Assembly: GCA_024138015.1 (NCBI GenBank)
Contig: JAMXBB010000011.1
Span: 36,130,989-36,194,988 of the forward strand
From: Lumnitzera littorea
Taxonomy: Eukaryota > Streptophyta > Magnoliopsida > Myrtales > Combretaceae
DNA length: 64,000 nucleotides
Direction: 5' to 3'
Numbering within the stretch: the stretch's first letter is position 1; each line of letters opens with the position of its first letter. Of this stretch, positions 35,620-47,440 are shown in pieces. The notes beneath the pieces are model-generated. The model did no database searches, had not been told where the DNA came from, and saw only the letters and a program-made list of their open reading frames with translations. Position numbers and translations under genes: made by a program.

Positions 35620-36450
35620 ATGAAGGTTTCACTTCAGCTAACTAGCTTGGCTTACATGGAGTCTTGTCGGCAATGACTAAAACTATCCAACACTTGGTGA
35701 TTTAAGAATATAGTAGCTTGCATGTTTGCATAGCTCAGATCTTCCACTTCGCTTTGGTACTTTGAATCAAATCGAATATTATAAATTAGCTCAGCTATTA
35801 AGTTAAAGCAACTTAGATGCTTGCATAGCTCAGCACTTAAAGGCCTCACTTCTTTAGCTCAGTTTAAACATACACTTCGAGCACCAAGCACTATGCTAAT
35901 TCCCAGGACTGCAGCACACCCATTAGCATAACCGTAATTACCACTAGCACCAATTTATCCAGTTCAACACCTAAGAAAATCTACCACCTGTTATTGTGGT
36001 AACAACAAAGCTTCTGTAGCAAACAACCACCAAACATTGCAAATTAATGTCAAAAACTTTGACTTCAACATAAACAGCCATAACATGTTCCACTAATTGT
36101 TGTTGTGATAACATGAAAGAATCCAGTTGAATGACCCTCCATCCAAATGCAACGACCCAAACCATAGTCAATATGGCTCAATCTCAGAAAGCCCACTTTC
36201 CAACTTAACTCCAGTAACCAATATACTCAAACGCATGAGCATACATGGAAATGAACTTCCTCTATTTTTATAATGAAGAACAGAGTACAACAGAGCATAA
36301 TAGGAACCAAACTAATTGATTTGTAGGTTAGTATTTTCAAAACTTACTCCAATCAAACTAACTCCAATATCTATGAAAAGAACACTATAACTACTAATGA
36401 AACATGAACAAACCTTCTCAATAACCTCACATGCTCCCTTTTCGGAACTG
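35620..36450 (-). other. Element D untranslated leader
   Basis: Sequence between the PBS and the gag start; no conserved frame seen. Long leaders are usual in non-autonomous LTR elements, where they carry packaging signals. Confidence 0.5.
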
Positions 36451-36451
36451 T

Positions 36452-36464
36452 GCTTTGATACCAA
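36452..36464 (-). promoter_or_regulatory. Element D primer binding site
   Basis: On the minus strand TTGGTATCAAAGC lies two bases after the 5' LTR, complementary to initiator tRNA-Met. Confidence 0.85.
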
Positions 36465-36466
36465 GA

Positions 36467-39400
36467 TGATACGGTCCATGCCGAGGACAGACAAGGTTGG
36501 TCGTAGGGGTAGATCTGATCCTATTGAAGGAACAAAAATAGAGTCGGTTTAGTGAAGGTTTTAGTAAATTCGTGAGCTACCTAACTAGAAATGATGTATC
36601 AACTAGATTCCACATGACCTAAGACTTGTTGGATGTGACGCATCGGTCTGAGTGATAGGGTTGCCTGCTACAATCCTTGCTAAAAGGATTGATAAGAGCT
36701 AGTGAAGAGAGAGCTTTCTTAGAGAAAAGACTCAAAAGGGGTTTTCCATTAATGTTGTAAAATCTCCTAAAACCTTATATAAGTGTTCTATTTATACAAA
36801 AGGGATAAAGTTGTAAATAAATGAATGAAAGGATGCCTTAGTGGCAATTCTATAAATATAAGATAGATTTGAGGCTAATTACAAGTAAAATACAAGAAAT
36901 AGAAAATCTGAATACATAAGTAAAATTGATAGCCAAGTGAGATCTTCGAATGAGGGTTGATGCTTTGATTTTAAAGAGTTGTTGGGGACTTTAAGCTGTA
37001 ATCTGGGCAAACCTGATTCTGGATGACCTATCTTTGTCTGGGGTCGACTTGATGTGTCTGAGGCTAACCTGATATGTTTGTAGCTAACCTGACTTGACCA
37101 GGATCGACCTCGAATAGCTAAACCGACCTGGTGTGGTAGTGACTTACTTAAGGCCAACTTGATATGTTAGTAGCCGACCTTACATGATCGACCTAATCTA
37201 GTATGGATGTGGTCGACCTGTTTAATATGACTAGGTACGGTCAAGCTAACATGGAATAGTCGAGTAGCTTCGTCTTGATCGAGTAGATCTTGACTGAACA
37301 AATTGATCTTGGTAGGTTAGAGCGACTGGGCAGGATAGGACATGATAGTCTTGTATAACTTATCAGAGTAGACCTGGCAGAATAAAATAGTGCTAACCAT
37401 AACAGGGTAGAATGGACCAAGTATAGCAAGGAAGACCTGGCAAAGTAGCGCACAAATAGTAGCCCATGATAGAACTTGCAGAGCACGTTGGGTCTTTCGA
37501 TATTGCCATAGTCCACATATAGGTCTGTAGGAGGGCTCGGTTAGGGTAAAGTGGGGGCATACTCAACATAATAGGATAGACCCAGCAAAGCAGGTGTCAC
37601 GCCCCGAAGCGGCAGAGTCGTAACAGCCTCGCCGTGTAAACCACCCTAAGATAGAAGTTGGCCTCACAACTGCTATCCTAGACCTGATCTACACAAGGCG
37701 TCCACAACTAACCCGCTTTGAAGTAGACAATTTGTAATTTAAATAAATCGTTTACCTATAAAAGTGAGGAATTATATATATATGTTATCATTCAATTATT
37801 GCAGTTAAAGTTTACAACATTTCTCTATAGTATATTCCCTAGTTATTACATCACTCGGAAATGAAAAATAATTCTAAAATAAAAACTTAGACCTTAAAAT
37901 ATGTGTTTATTCTTCAATGTTTTTCCTCACTCCCCAAGATCCAGCAGTTGCTAGCTTCGAAGTAATTGGTTGCCGCTTCTTAGCCAGCACTTGCACGATG
38001 TCTATAGGGATGTGAGCAACCACAGCTCAGTAAGTAGGGACGGAGGACTTAAAACTACACCATATACACAACAAGGTTTTCAATCACTTATTAAGTGCAA
38101 TGCATGTGCAAGCAAATGCCATCACACGACGTTGTCCGGCCCGTCGTGAGATTAGAGAAATTGCGCCCGCTCTAATCCGGGTTGAGGAGTTACCGTTAAT
38201 GCAACAGCTCACGACCAAACCCAGGCTTGTGTAATGGAGACCTTACTCCTCCCGCGACTACCTTCGAACCACTGTCTTCACCCCCGCCGCGACCTCCTCT
38301 CCTATCACTTAGTTCGACTGAGGATGAAGAAGGGACCATTTTGCAATCCTGCGCTATCCCTTCCGAAGGGGTCGGTATTTGGCCGGAGAGTCCTAAATCC
38401 CCCTAACGGGTTGCCATGCATGCTCGATTATGATTACTGGTCGTATATTTGATTAGGTCCAGTTTAGGGTGATCAATCATTACATACAATTCATACAGTA
38501 TGTACCAGAGCAACAAACAGAATCATGGCATCACCCATAATCAAGCACATGCATACATTCAACTATCTAACAAGCACAACCAAGCATAATCTTAAGCCTC
38601 CCAAAATACGGCATCGTATTAATCCCAACTTACCTCGACTCTTCGCTCGCTCACTCGAGGTCCGATCTGCTCAGGCCATCGCCGGTTATCCCTATAACAC
38701 GAACGTGGTTTCAGCTTTTCATATAACTGTTATAGGTTCGTTTTATCCTATAATGCTTATTGTTAGGTTTTGTTTACGGTTTAATATGCCTAATTATCTA
38801 GGTATTAAGTCTTTTATAATTATTCTAGGTTTAGGTTTGGGTTCAGTCTCGGTTTCCGCATCAATTTCCAAATTAGGTTTTGGTTCGATTTTTAAATCCT
38901 AAACATGCTCGAATCCTAATGTGAAATTAATTACATTAAGCTCGAGTTTCCAAATATCCTATTGGGTCTTAATTTAGTATTCTAAGCTATTTGGTACACG
39001 CTAGTTCTAATTAGGGTATCGGATTTATCCCCGATGTGAGAAAATCTTACTTTTTTTATATAATTACCTAAAATTCAATCTTAATTCAGATTTAATATTA
39101 TTTTGATTTTTACTCTAATATTATCTAAATAACCCTAATTTTCTATATTTATTAATTTACAATTTCACATATTACTAATTTCTTATATTACTTACCTAAT
39201 TTCCTTAATTAACTATACTTAGTACCTAAATGCTAGGATTAGGGTTCCACTGCAGAGATTAACTTCCTTAAACATCTAATTAAGATCCAAATCAGTAATT
39301 AACATCCTAATCACCTAATTAACTCCAAATTACCCAATTTTTTTCCATCATTTTAGGGCTAAAAATCAACTTAAAAATTTCAAAAATTAATTTAAAAAAA

Positions 39401-40653
39401 ATGGCTTCATAGCACTGTTCTATGTCACATGAGCATCCTACAGAAAAATTTTGAGCCCCAAACTACATCCCTAAGCCTATTTAATTTCCGGTTTAATCAT
39501 GCTCGGTTTTGAATAATTTGTTAAGAACCCTATATTTCCAGACATAATTAAACTAAATCAATATTTTTCCCTAAATCTACATACAATAAAACCTCAGAAT
39601 AACAAGTTTCATAATTTTCTGGGCAAAATAACTAATTTTACAAAATTATACAAGAATCGGGCTGGAATTTGAACTCACCGGTTCAGGTGGCTCCGGCCAC
39701 CGCGGGCTGCCGTGGCCTTACCGGCCGGCCTGGGCGCTGCCACCACCGTGTGGTGGTGGTGGCCGTCCACTCCCAGCTCCTCGTTTGGTGTGGGTTCCCT
39801 TTAAAACCCCTAACTGCACAGTTTTTCTTATTTTTTTTATTTTTCTGGATTTTCTCTCGAATTTTCGACTCTCTCTAATTTTTTCTGATTTGTATCTGTC
39901 CAAATGAGCTTCTGAATTTTTCTTGCTATTTATAGACGAATTTTGTAATTATTATGCATTAATTTGATGGGATTTTGCCCCATTTCCTTGATTTTAGGCT
40001 TTTAGTTTGTCAAATTCTTATTGGCCAATTTTTATTTTGCAGCTTTGGACCTGCCACGACCTTATCTTGCTTCAGTTATCCACTTCTGATTTTTTTCTGA
40101 TTTTTCTATAATTATTTTGTATTTTTCTTTAATTATTTACTTAATTTTCAGCCTATTTCACTAATTACGCGTATTTTTATCTACACGTAAATACATGTAG
40201 GGTGCACGTGAACATTCCTAAATATTATTTTGGTCATTCTAAAATTTTTAGTATACATATAACTTATCTCTAATAATTTATTAGTTATTATATTACACTT
40301 TTTGCCTTTTTGGTAATTAGCAGTTATTATGCTTAAAATTTGAAAATTTTATAGTCTCCTATTTTACTACTTATTTTCTTAAATTTAAGTTTACAGGGTC
40401 ATTTTTATTGGTATCTTGTTAAATAATTTATAATTTGGGTTTGATCGGATCTTTTAACCGATCGCTCTAAACCTTGAGTTCTATGTTTAATCCTACGGTT
40501 ACTTGGCTGAACTTTGGGGCTTACAGCAGGGTAAGCTATTCAACAATGATAGCGCACATAAATAGGTCTTCCATTCGTGCGAAGCTTGTGAGTAAACCTC
40601 TCATGTAGTCTGAAGCTTGGCATGTGGTCGGGTTGGTACTTGAAATCCTATCA
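36467..40653 (-). repeat. Element D 5' LTR, split by solo LTR E
   Basis: Pieces 36467-37594 and 40531-40653 (about 1251 bp together) match 32926-34153. Solo LTR E with its GCAGG duplication occupies the gap. Confidence 0.88.
37595..40525. mobile_element. Solo LTR E (gypsy Tekay/Del-like), innermost insertion
   Basis: This 2931 bp segment starts TGTCACGCCCC and ends GGGGCTTACA, so its ends form a short inverted repeat TGT...ACA. It is flanked on both sides by GCAGG (37590-37594 and 40526-40530). It has no internal coding region, primer site or second LTR, which fits a solo LTR left by recombination. The TGTCACGCCCC start and large size are typical of Tekay/Del-type chromovirus LTRs; that assignment is inference. 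It has a short GC-rich patch at 39670-39785. Confidence 0.85.
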
Positions 40654-40655
40654 TC

Positions 40656-41090
40656 GTCTATGGACTTAACTCGAACTTGCCCCTAGATATAGTTGTTAGC
40701 CTAGTTACATAAGAGGAAAGTCAATCCGACTTGTAGTGCATCAAGGAATTCCAGAAGTTGCATCAAAAGGTTATTGAACAATTGGTACAGACTGTAGCCT
40801 AGCAGGAGGAATAAGGAAGTCGTGGAAGGAGACGAGTGGTTTACAGCCCTGGCGACCTTATCTAGGTTTACCTTAGCAAGGAGTGTTTCCCTAAGAAGAG
40901 AACCAACAAGCTTCCCCCAAAGTAGACGAACCTTTTAAGATCCTTGAGTGCATCAATGACAATGCTTATGAGCTAAAGTTGCCCGACGGATACGGTATAT
41001 CTACTACTTTTAATGTGGTTGATTTGACACCCTATGTACTTGATGAAGAAGAGGGCCAAGATTTGAGGGAAAATCTTCAATAGCCTCAGG
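40656..41090 (+). pseudogene. Gypsy A integrase, C-terminal part
   Basis: It resumes after element D with VYGLNSNLPLDI. The gypsy integrase C-terminus follows: KLHQKVIEQLVQTV near 40750, FKILECINDNAYELKLPDGY near 40930, and TTFNVVDLTPYVLDEEEGQD near 41010. No chromodomain is visible between this and the 3' LTR. Stops are present. Confidence 0.8.
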
Positions 41091-41132
41091 AAACTGATGA
41101 GCTACTAAACTCTCATCCTCTTACTTGTACAC

Positions 41133-44100
41133 TGTAAACCTCACGAATTTAGCTTCATAAGTATAGAAACCAATGTCCAAACTGTAGATGATTTCCCAAA
41201 CTCAAAAGAGCTAGTAAGATTTAAAACTGAATAAAATCTCAATCCAAAACCTAAAGTGGATACAAAAAACCTTAAATTATCAATTGAACCCCTAACCGCA
41301 TACGAAGACCCTAAAACCTCGAACCTCATCAAAACCCTAAGATGACAATTGAAGATTTAATTGCGTAAGAATATATGAAACCTTAAATGTGTAAAAACAT
41401 TAGAGATTGTGCCCTAAAGTAATAAAAACCCTAAAACTATAATTTTAAGGATATAAAAGCACTAATTTACCATAATTTACCCTAAAACCCTAAGTGATAA
41501 TACATCCTCCATATTTTGCCATTTCATTGGTAAACAACTAAAGATAACCCTCAATCATGCATAAACATTTAGAATACTTAAGTAATCCCTTAGAAACTAA
41601 GATAATGAATCATAGATTATATTTATTTCTTAAGTATATGATTAAGATAGTATTACATAGAGTTTGGGATATAGTTGAAGATTTAGCTAAATGTAGTAAA
41701 CCTTGATACCCTAATTAGTATTTTTCATACTAGTTATACTAAGTAGTTTACCAAATGATGTTTATAGGTTATAAATACTTAAAGTAAGACCTCATCATCT
41801 ACTCTTACTAATCAATTCACCAAATACTTCATTTCCTTCATTTTTCCCTTAATTTCCCTTAATTACTACATTATGTGCACAAAATTACACATACTTAAGG
41901 AAAATTGACCAAGTCAACACATGTTGACCAAAGTTAAAGGGTTGACCAAGTCAACACATGTTGACTAAAGTCAACACTTTGAAAAGTCAACAAAAGACTA
42001 AAAGATAAAGAAAATATCTACTCCTTCATGATGACTTCTCTTATCTTTTCTTTTGATTTTTCTCTTCTCTTTCTCCTCAATTGTTGCCATCCACTTATTC
42101 TTCATTTTGGTCCCACCATTTGTTCTCTTCCATTATGACAACAAAACAAAAGAAACAAACCAAAAATCCTCCTCCATTGCCGTGAGCTTCCATCTTCCAT
42201 TTTACCTTCAACATCTTCCTTTTTGTCTCCTTAATTCCAACATAAGCAAAGGTATGTATCTAAGTTACTTTATCTTATTTTATTCTCTTCATTAGTTAGT
42301 TAATTAGATAGATTAGATAAGTAGTTATGTGTTTAGTGTTGTCTTGAAGAAGAGGGAACAAAGTTCTCATCTTTAAGTGTAGGAATTAGGAATTATGAAG
42401 AAGAAGAAAGGAAGACATGAGTATATGCTCATAAGTATGCGCACATAAGGGAATATTAAAAAAACACAAGTATGTGAACCTTTGTACATGAGTATTTACT
42501 ATATACATAACTTAAATTAAGACTACATTTAACTATACATACCTATACTACACTAAATACATACATAAAAACACAAAAGGATGAAATTTAGAAGATTTTC
42601 TTAAGAGAAGATTAGGCATACGAATTTTTGTATAAAACTACGTATCTAACTGTATAGGTATATGAGTATGTATACTCGTATAAATACGGTATAAGTCTAA
42701 GTAGATGTATAAGTATATATATGTATAAGGTATATGTACATAAGCATAAGGAGAGAAGTGAAATGTACATAAGACATGTACATACGGCATAAGCATGAGG
42801 TGAGGCTTATGTAATCAAATTATGAAGTAAGTGATGAGGTAAGCACATGATGACATAAGCCATGACATCATCAAAAAGATTACATGAGCCATGACATAAG
42901 CATAAGCTTGTAAAAGAATAGATTATAAGATGACATAAGAATATAACCTATATATGTATACATGTACTTAGGAGTTGAAGATCCTGTAAACCCTAATATA
43001 CCTCTTGGATTGAATTAAACTTAATCAAGTATGTGAATTTGTAGCATTAATGTAAAATTTCCTAAGTCTAAGAATCAAATAGCTAATTCAATCATTAAAT
43101 CCTAAACTAGGGCATAAACATAAGTAATAAGAGTAATTAAACTTCAATAAGATAAAACTTCAATAAATTTTGGCCCACATTATAAGACATGGGTCTTAAC
43201 ATCTAAAACGGACATCACTGTGTGAACGTGCGTTCGAAAACGATGAAAAACGACTGTAAATTCGTAAATGTTGAAAATAGAATGAAAAAGTTACGTACGA
43301 TTAGCAATTAGGTTTAATTGAATAAAGGCTGATAGTAATCTAAGTAGAATTAGGTAGATAGATATCTAGAACTCTTAGTTGAGTCAACTACTTATTATCT
43401 CTGTTATCTCGTAATGATCAGGTGATCCTGACGAGGGCGAGGATCTCCCGATCGGTTATTACGACTAAAGCGAGTCGTCATAGTCAAGTGAGTACTCCCG
43501 ATGACTCTATACTTATTTGTGCTTGTAGTTGGTGCACTTAAATTGAATATCAATAACTTGATGCATGGGGTTTCAGGATATGTGTGTGCTTGATATTGCT
43601 TGATTATTGTAAGAAATATTGTTAAATACGATACTTGATGATTTGATGGTATGATTGATTTTTATATGATTTGGATGGTTTGCTGATATTGATTGATCGC
43701 CTCATAATCTGACCTAATTATATTTGGCTTATCTTGAATCAAAAGGGTCATGCATTATCCATGCATCGCATTACTTATTCCAGTCGTCACTTCACGCGGT
43801 TGGTAATGAAGGGCCTTAGAGGGATGGATTCTCACATGATTTGATTAGTATCGTGCAGGAGCATGGGTACAACAAGACCCTACCCTTAGCTTGCGGGTTC
43901 TATTGGCGCCGAAGACGCTAACCGTGGGTGGCTGGGGGTCGCGTCTAGAGACCACCGCTGTAGGGTATGAGTGTGGACTGCAGGGGTTACCTCACCGCTA
44001 GGCCTGGGACTTTGTGAACTATTAGATTTTTGGAAATGGAAATGTATTTTTGTGAAATACGGAATTCAAAGTTATGGGTAAAAAAAAAAAAACCAGGTGC

Positions 44101-44769
44101 TAGAGCCCGGTCGTGATTGGTGCCGATGAATCTCCAACCCTTATCTCGGAGGGCGTTAAAATCGGATATTATATGCAGTACCGGTCACCTGTATATATTG
44201 TTTGGCATACTGCATGTGCATGCATTCATATGGTTGTAATAATTTGTTTGATAACTTGTTTGCCAGTATGGTATGAGGGATAGCTCACTAAGCTCTTGTA
44301 GCTTATTCCCTAATAGTCTTTCTTTTGCAGGTTTACATACGATGGGATTGGGATAAGTCTCGAGTGCTGAGGGCGAGATGAAAATATGTACATTAGTGTT
44401 AGGATTAGTTGAGATTTTTATAGGTGATACATAACACTCTTTATAGAAAATATTCACATGTTAGAATTTAATATAATTTAATTTTACCTGCAGTTCTATA
44501 ATGTTGGCATATCCTATCCTATTATTTGGTAGGGAATACCGATTCTCTGCGGTTCTGAGGAACTGTGGGATATCGGACATCCATAGTTATTTATAATTAT
44601 ATATTATGTCATGTTACAATAAATTAATTACTTGAAAATCATTAATCTTAGTGATTTATCATTTAGAGTCTTGTAATCTCTGACTTGCAAGACAGTTTTA
44701 ATATTATGGGTGCACACATGTTATGGAAATTTTAGGTGATCTTATTAGGCCTCCTTTAGGGTCTTGACA
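41133..44769 (+). mobile_element. Solo LTR F (long gypsy-type LTR)
   Basis: This 3637 bp insertion runs from TGTAAACCTCACG to GGGTCTTGACA, flanked by TACAC (41128-41132) and TACAT (44770-44774). It has no coding domains or second LTR. Its ends and parts of its interior are homologous, in opposite orientation, to solo LTR G. For example, 44490-44769 corresponds to the reverse complement of 48454-48700. It holds a cluster of TTGAC W-box cores at 41905-41990. Plus strand is assigned only relative to G; the true transcription direction is not known. Confidence 0.82.
41905..41990. promoter_or_regulatory. Cluster of eight W-box cores (TTGAC) in solo LTR F
   Basis: TTGAC occurs four times on the plus strand (41905, 41924, 41942, 41961) and four times on the minus strand (41913-41917, 41950-41954, 41970-41974, 41986-41990), partly as two tandem units 37 bp apart. 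TTGAC(C/T) is the WRKY transcription-factor site; density alone suggests, but does not prove, stress-responsive enhancer activity. Confidence 0.6.
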
Positions 44770-45661
44770 TACATGGCTCCGAGACCTCCAATCCCTCACC
44801 TGAAGAATTCTCTCTTCTCAACTTGTCGATGGCGAGAAACTCTACACAGACGAAAGATGGCAGAACTCCTTGATTGTTTTAGAAGGTTACGCCCAACTCT
44901 ATTCCTTCTTTAGAGTTGATGCCAACTATTCTCTAACTGAGGACTCTATGCTGAGTGATTTAACTTTTCTACTGTTGAGAGTTCCTGCCAAGTAACGTAA
45001 GCTAATCTCACCTTAGTCGAGTACTCCTCTCTTGGCATCCTTTCAATTCTCATAGCATCACTTTTAGTCTCAGTCTCTTTGTTGTCGTAACATCTTGATT
45101 CCTTTCGCTTTTTGTGATTAGAGAATCTATGTACAGAACCAATGTTGCATTGCCACTTGTCCATTTCATTTGACAATATACTATTTTTTCCTTTTTTTTT
45201 CATTTTTCCTTTTTACCCTTTTTTCATATTTACTAGGAATCTCCCTTTTTGTATGCCTTTTTGTAGTTTTCTTATTTATATTGTTGCCCTAAGAACTTAC
45301 TATAAATAATCTTTTCTCTTTGTAAGTCGAAATTATCTTACCCTATAGAATAGACATTGAATATACGATTCTTATGAGACTACCCTTTCTAAGTCCATTT
45401 TCATACACTCTTATCTAATCTTGCTAAGTAGCTTAGGATTAGTGGTGGGTAGACCTTGACATCAACTTGTGTATCATATTAAGTGAAGTGTCAAGTCATG
45501 TTATGTTTATTGGTATATCATATTCTCCGAACAGCTTCATATCAGCTACTCTAGTTAGTTCATCGACCTACTTACTCTATTTTCTTTAATATTTCAAAGG
45601 ACCTATTGATTCAAATTTGCCATGGTAAGTCCTTGTGATAACTAAGCTCCTAGACACATGA

Positions 45662-45778
45662 TTTTATCATTCATTCGGTTACACAAAAGCTAATACAACA
45701 ACAGTTTATTTCTCAAGTTCAATTGAGTTCTCCATAGACAGAGGTTGTATTCATCATCATCCATTTTGTTCCAATTCA
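45662..45778 (+). repeat. Copia B 5' LTR, right piece
   Basis: It begins with the second copy of TTTTA and continues ATTCATTCGGTTACAC, matching the 3' LTR at about 61660-61772, and ends CCAATTCA at 45778. Confidence 0.85.
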
Positions 45779-45780
45779 AA

Positions 45781-45792
45781 TGGTATTAGAGT
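45781..45792 (+). promoter_or_regulatory. Copia B primer binding site
   Basis: TGGTATTAGAGT lies two bases after the 5' LTR; it differs from the TGGTATCAGAGC-type initiator tRNA-Met site by two transitions. Confidence 0.75.
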
Positions 45793-45890
45793 GTAGTTGT
45801 TAACGATCTTACTTTTCTTGTCATGTACAAATCTATATTCGATTACTATTACTTCTCTAATCGATTGCTATTAAATCTTTACTCGATTGA

Positions 45891-46750
45891 TATGGAGAGT
45901 AGAATAATTTTGATCCTCTATTCATTTCATCATTTGATAATCTTGCTATGACATTAGGAAATATAGTTTTTAATGGTTTGAACCTTTTGGCATGGAATTG
46001 TTCGATTAGAATGGCACTTGGGGTGAAATTCATGTTAGGGTTCATAGATGGTACTATTATTAAGTTTGATGAGAATTCAAATGATTTTGCTAAACGAATG
46101 CAAAGTGATTACATGGTACATTGTTGGTTGTTGAATATTATGACTGTTGAAATTTCTCAAAGCTTTCTCTATGTACAATCCTCATTAGAGTTGTGGAAAG
46201 ATGTTTTTGAGTAATTTGGACAAACAAATTGACCACTCATCTTTCAATTACAATATGATTTAATGAATTTTAAACAAAACAATCTGACTATTGCTACTTA
46301 CTATAATAAGTTAAAGAAGTACTGGCAGGAATTGTAAGCATTGAAGCCCTATCTTGCATGAAATTGTGGTCAGCTTAACTACTGCACATGTGTTCTTACG
46401 AAAAAGCTAGTTGAATATGATTCTTAAACAAAATTAATTCAGTTTTTGATGGGATTATCTAATGTATTTGAAGGAGTCAGAAGTCAAATTCTATCTCCAG
46501 ATCCTTCGTTGCTTGTGAATAGGGCATTCTATTTGGTCTTATAAGTTGAAAAATAAAAGCAATTTACTAACATAAGTACTATTGAGGTTGAAGTGTTAGC
46601 TTTTGCTATTAAACAAAGGCTTTCAAGTGTTTCTAAGAAGGATGTTAAATTGGAGAAACTTTTTTGCAAGAATTGTGAATAAGAAGGGCATAGTATAGAG
46701 TCATGTTTTGAATTGATAGGTTACCCTAAGTGATATAAGGGACGAAAGGG
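45891..46750 (+). pseudogene. Copia B gag
   Basis: The gag starts near the ATG at 45891. The segment from 45948 is open for 88 codons with NLLAWNCSIRMAL and KFMLGFIDGTI, the copia Retrotran_gag_3 signature. Further on come QFLMGLSNVFEGVRSQIL and a CCHC knuckle CKNCExEGHSIESC near 46665-46715. Stops are single-base events; the frame is otherwise kept, as in old but point-mutated elements. Confidence 0.85.
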
Positions 46751-46979
46751 AAAGAACTTTGAAGTAAGAGGAAATCTAGCTAGTAGCAACATGAGTTTAC
46801 CTAGAACTTATAATACTCGATTTGATCATTGTGCAGAAAATGTTAATGCTATTACTAATGTAGATTTTCTTGATTTGTATTTTATATAGTCTGTTGCTTT
46901 GGATGTGCGTAAGATGACAAAGCTAAATTAGACGCATAATGTAGAAAGTTCTAGTCATGCTACAATTAATTGTGCAGGT

Positions 46980-47440
46980 ACTTACACTACTATTTGTTCA
47001 ATGGCTTTAGAAAATTATTTGTGTTGTTGGGTATTAGACACAGAGGCCAACAATCATATAACTCCTTATTCTTGTTTTTTTTTTTTTTTTTCATACTAAA
47101 TAAACTCTTTCAACTCCTATTCTTGTACACTTACTTGATGGAACAACTAAAGAAGTTACAAAAATTGGTACAATGATTCTTAATCCATCCTTAATCCTAT
47201 ACAATGTTTTACTAGTGTATGGTTTTAAACACAATCTCATATCTATTTCAAAGTTATTGTCAACTTCATCTCTGATACTTAAAGTTGATAAAACTTATTG
47301 TTTTGTACAGGACTAAAGATCTAAGAAGGTGATTACTATTGTTGCAATAAATAATGGCTTATATGTCATACAGTCATGTTGTATTTCTACTTGTACTACT
47401 TCTAGTTCTTGTTCTTGTTCTTGTAGTTTAGCTTGTAATT
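46980..47440 (+). pseudogene. Copia B protease region
   Basis: CWVLDTEANNHIT near 47020-47060 corresponds to the copia protease motif WxxDTGAxxHI, but the catalytic Gly is Glu, so it would be inactive. A poly(T) run follows at 47077-47091. Confidence 0.7.

Larger units (their letters stand above)
32923..40655 (-). mobile_element. Element D: gag-only (TR-GAG-like) gypsy-type element in Gypsy A integrase
   Basis: It is minus-strand oriented with LTRs at 32926-34153 and 36467-40653 (the latter split by solo LTR E). The internal region is only 2.3 kb and encodes a gag-like protein but no protease, RT or integrase, so it is non-autonomous. GTCTA stands on both sides (32918-32922, 40656-40660), and removing D restores SPFEL-VYGLN in the host integrase. 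Without E it is about 4.8 kb. It would depend on another gypsy element for mobility. Confidence 0.88.
27652..45661 (+). mobile_element. Gypsy A: Ty3/gypsy element inserted in Copia B 5' LTR
   Basis: It is flanked by TTTTA on both sides (27647-27651 and 45662-45666). LTRs begin TGATAAGCT / TGATGAGCT; the 5' LTR ends ATATCA. Internal order is PBS, gag, protease, RT, RNase H, integrase, so it is a Ty3/gypsy element. It contains element D in integrase and solo LTR F in its 3' LTR. Without these it would be about 6.6 kb. All frames have stops. Joining the pieces on either side restores continuous Copia B LTR sequence, which confirms the borders. Confidence 0.9.
41095..45661 (+). repeat. Gypsy A 3' LTR, split by solo LTR F
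   Basis: The left piece 41095-41132 starts TGATGAGCTACTAAACTC. The right piece 44775-45661 starts GGCTCCGAGACC and ends CACATGA, where CA has become GA. Together they match the 5' LTR at 27652-28597. Confidence 0.85.

Noticed and set aside
38234..39903. Open frames inside solo LTR E, including a GC-rich Gly/Pro frame
   Set aside because: They lie within LTR sequence with no conserved domain; the GC-rich patch alone makes frames open on both strands.
37595..40525. Solo LTR E as a DNA transposon because of its inverted TGT...ACA ends
   Set aside because: The inverted match is only a few bases, the duplication is 5 bp, and TG...CA ends with a TGTCACGCCCC start fit an LTR better; no transposase or long TIR is present.
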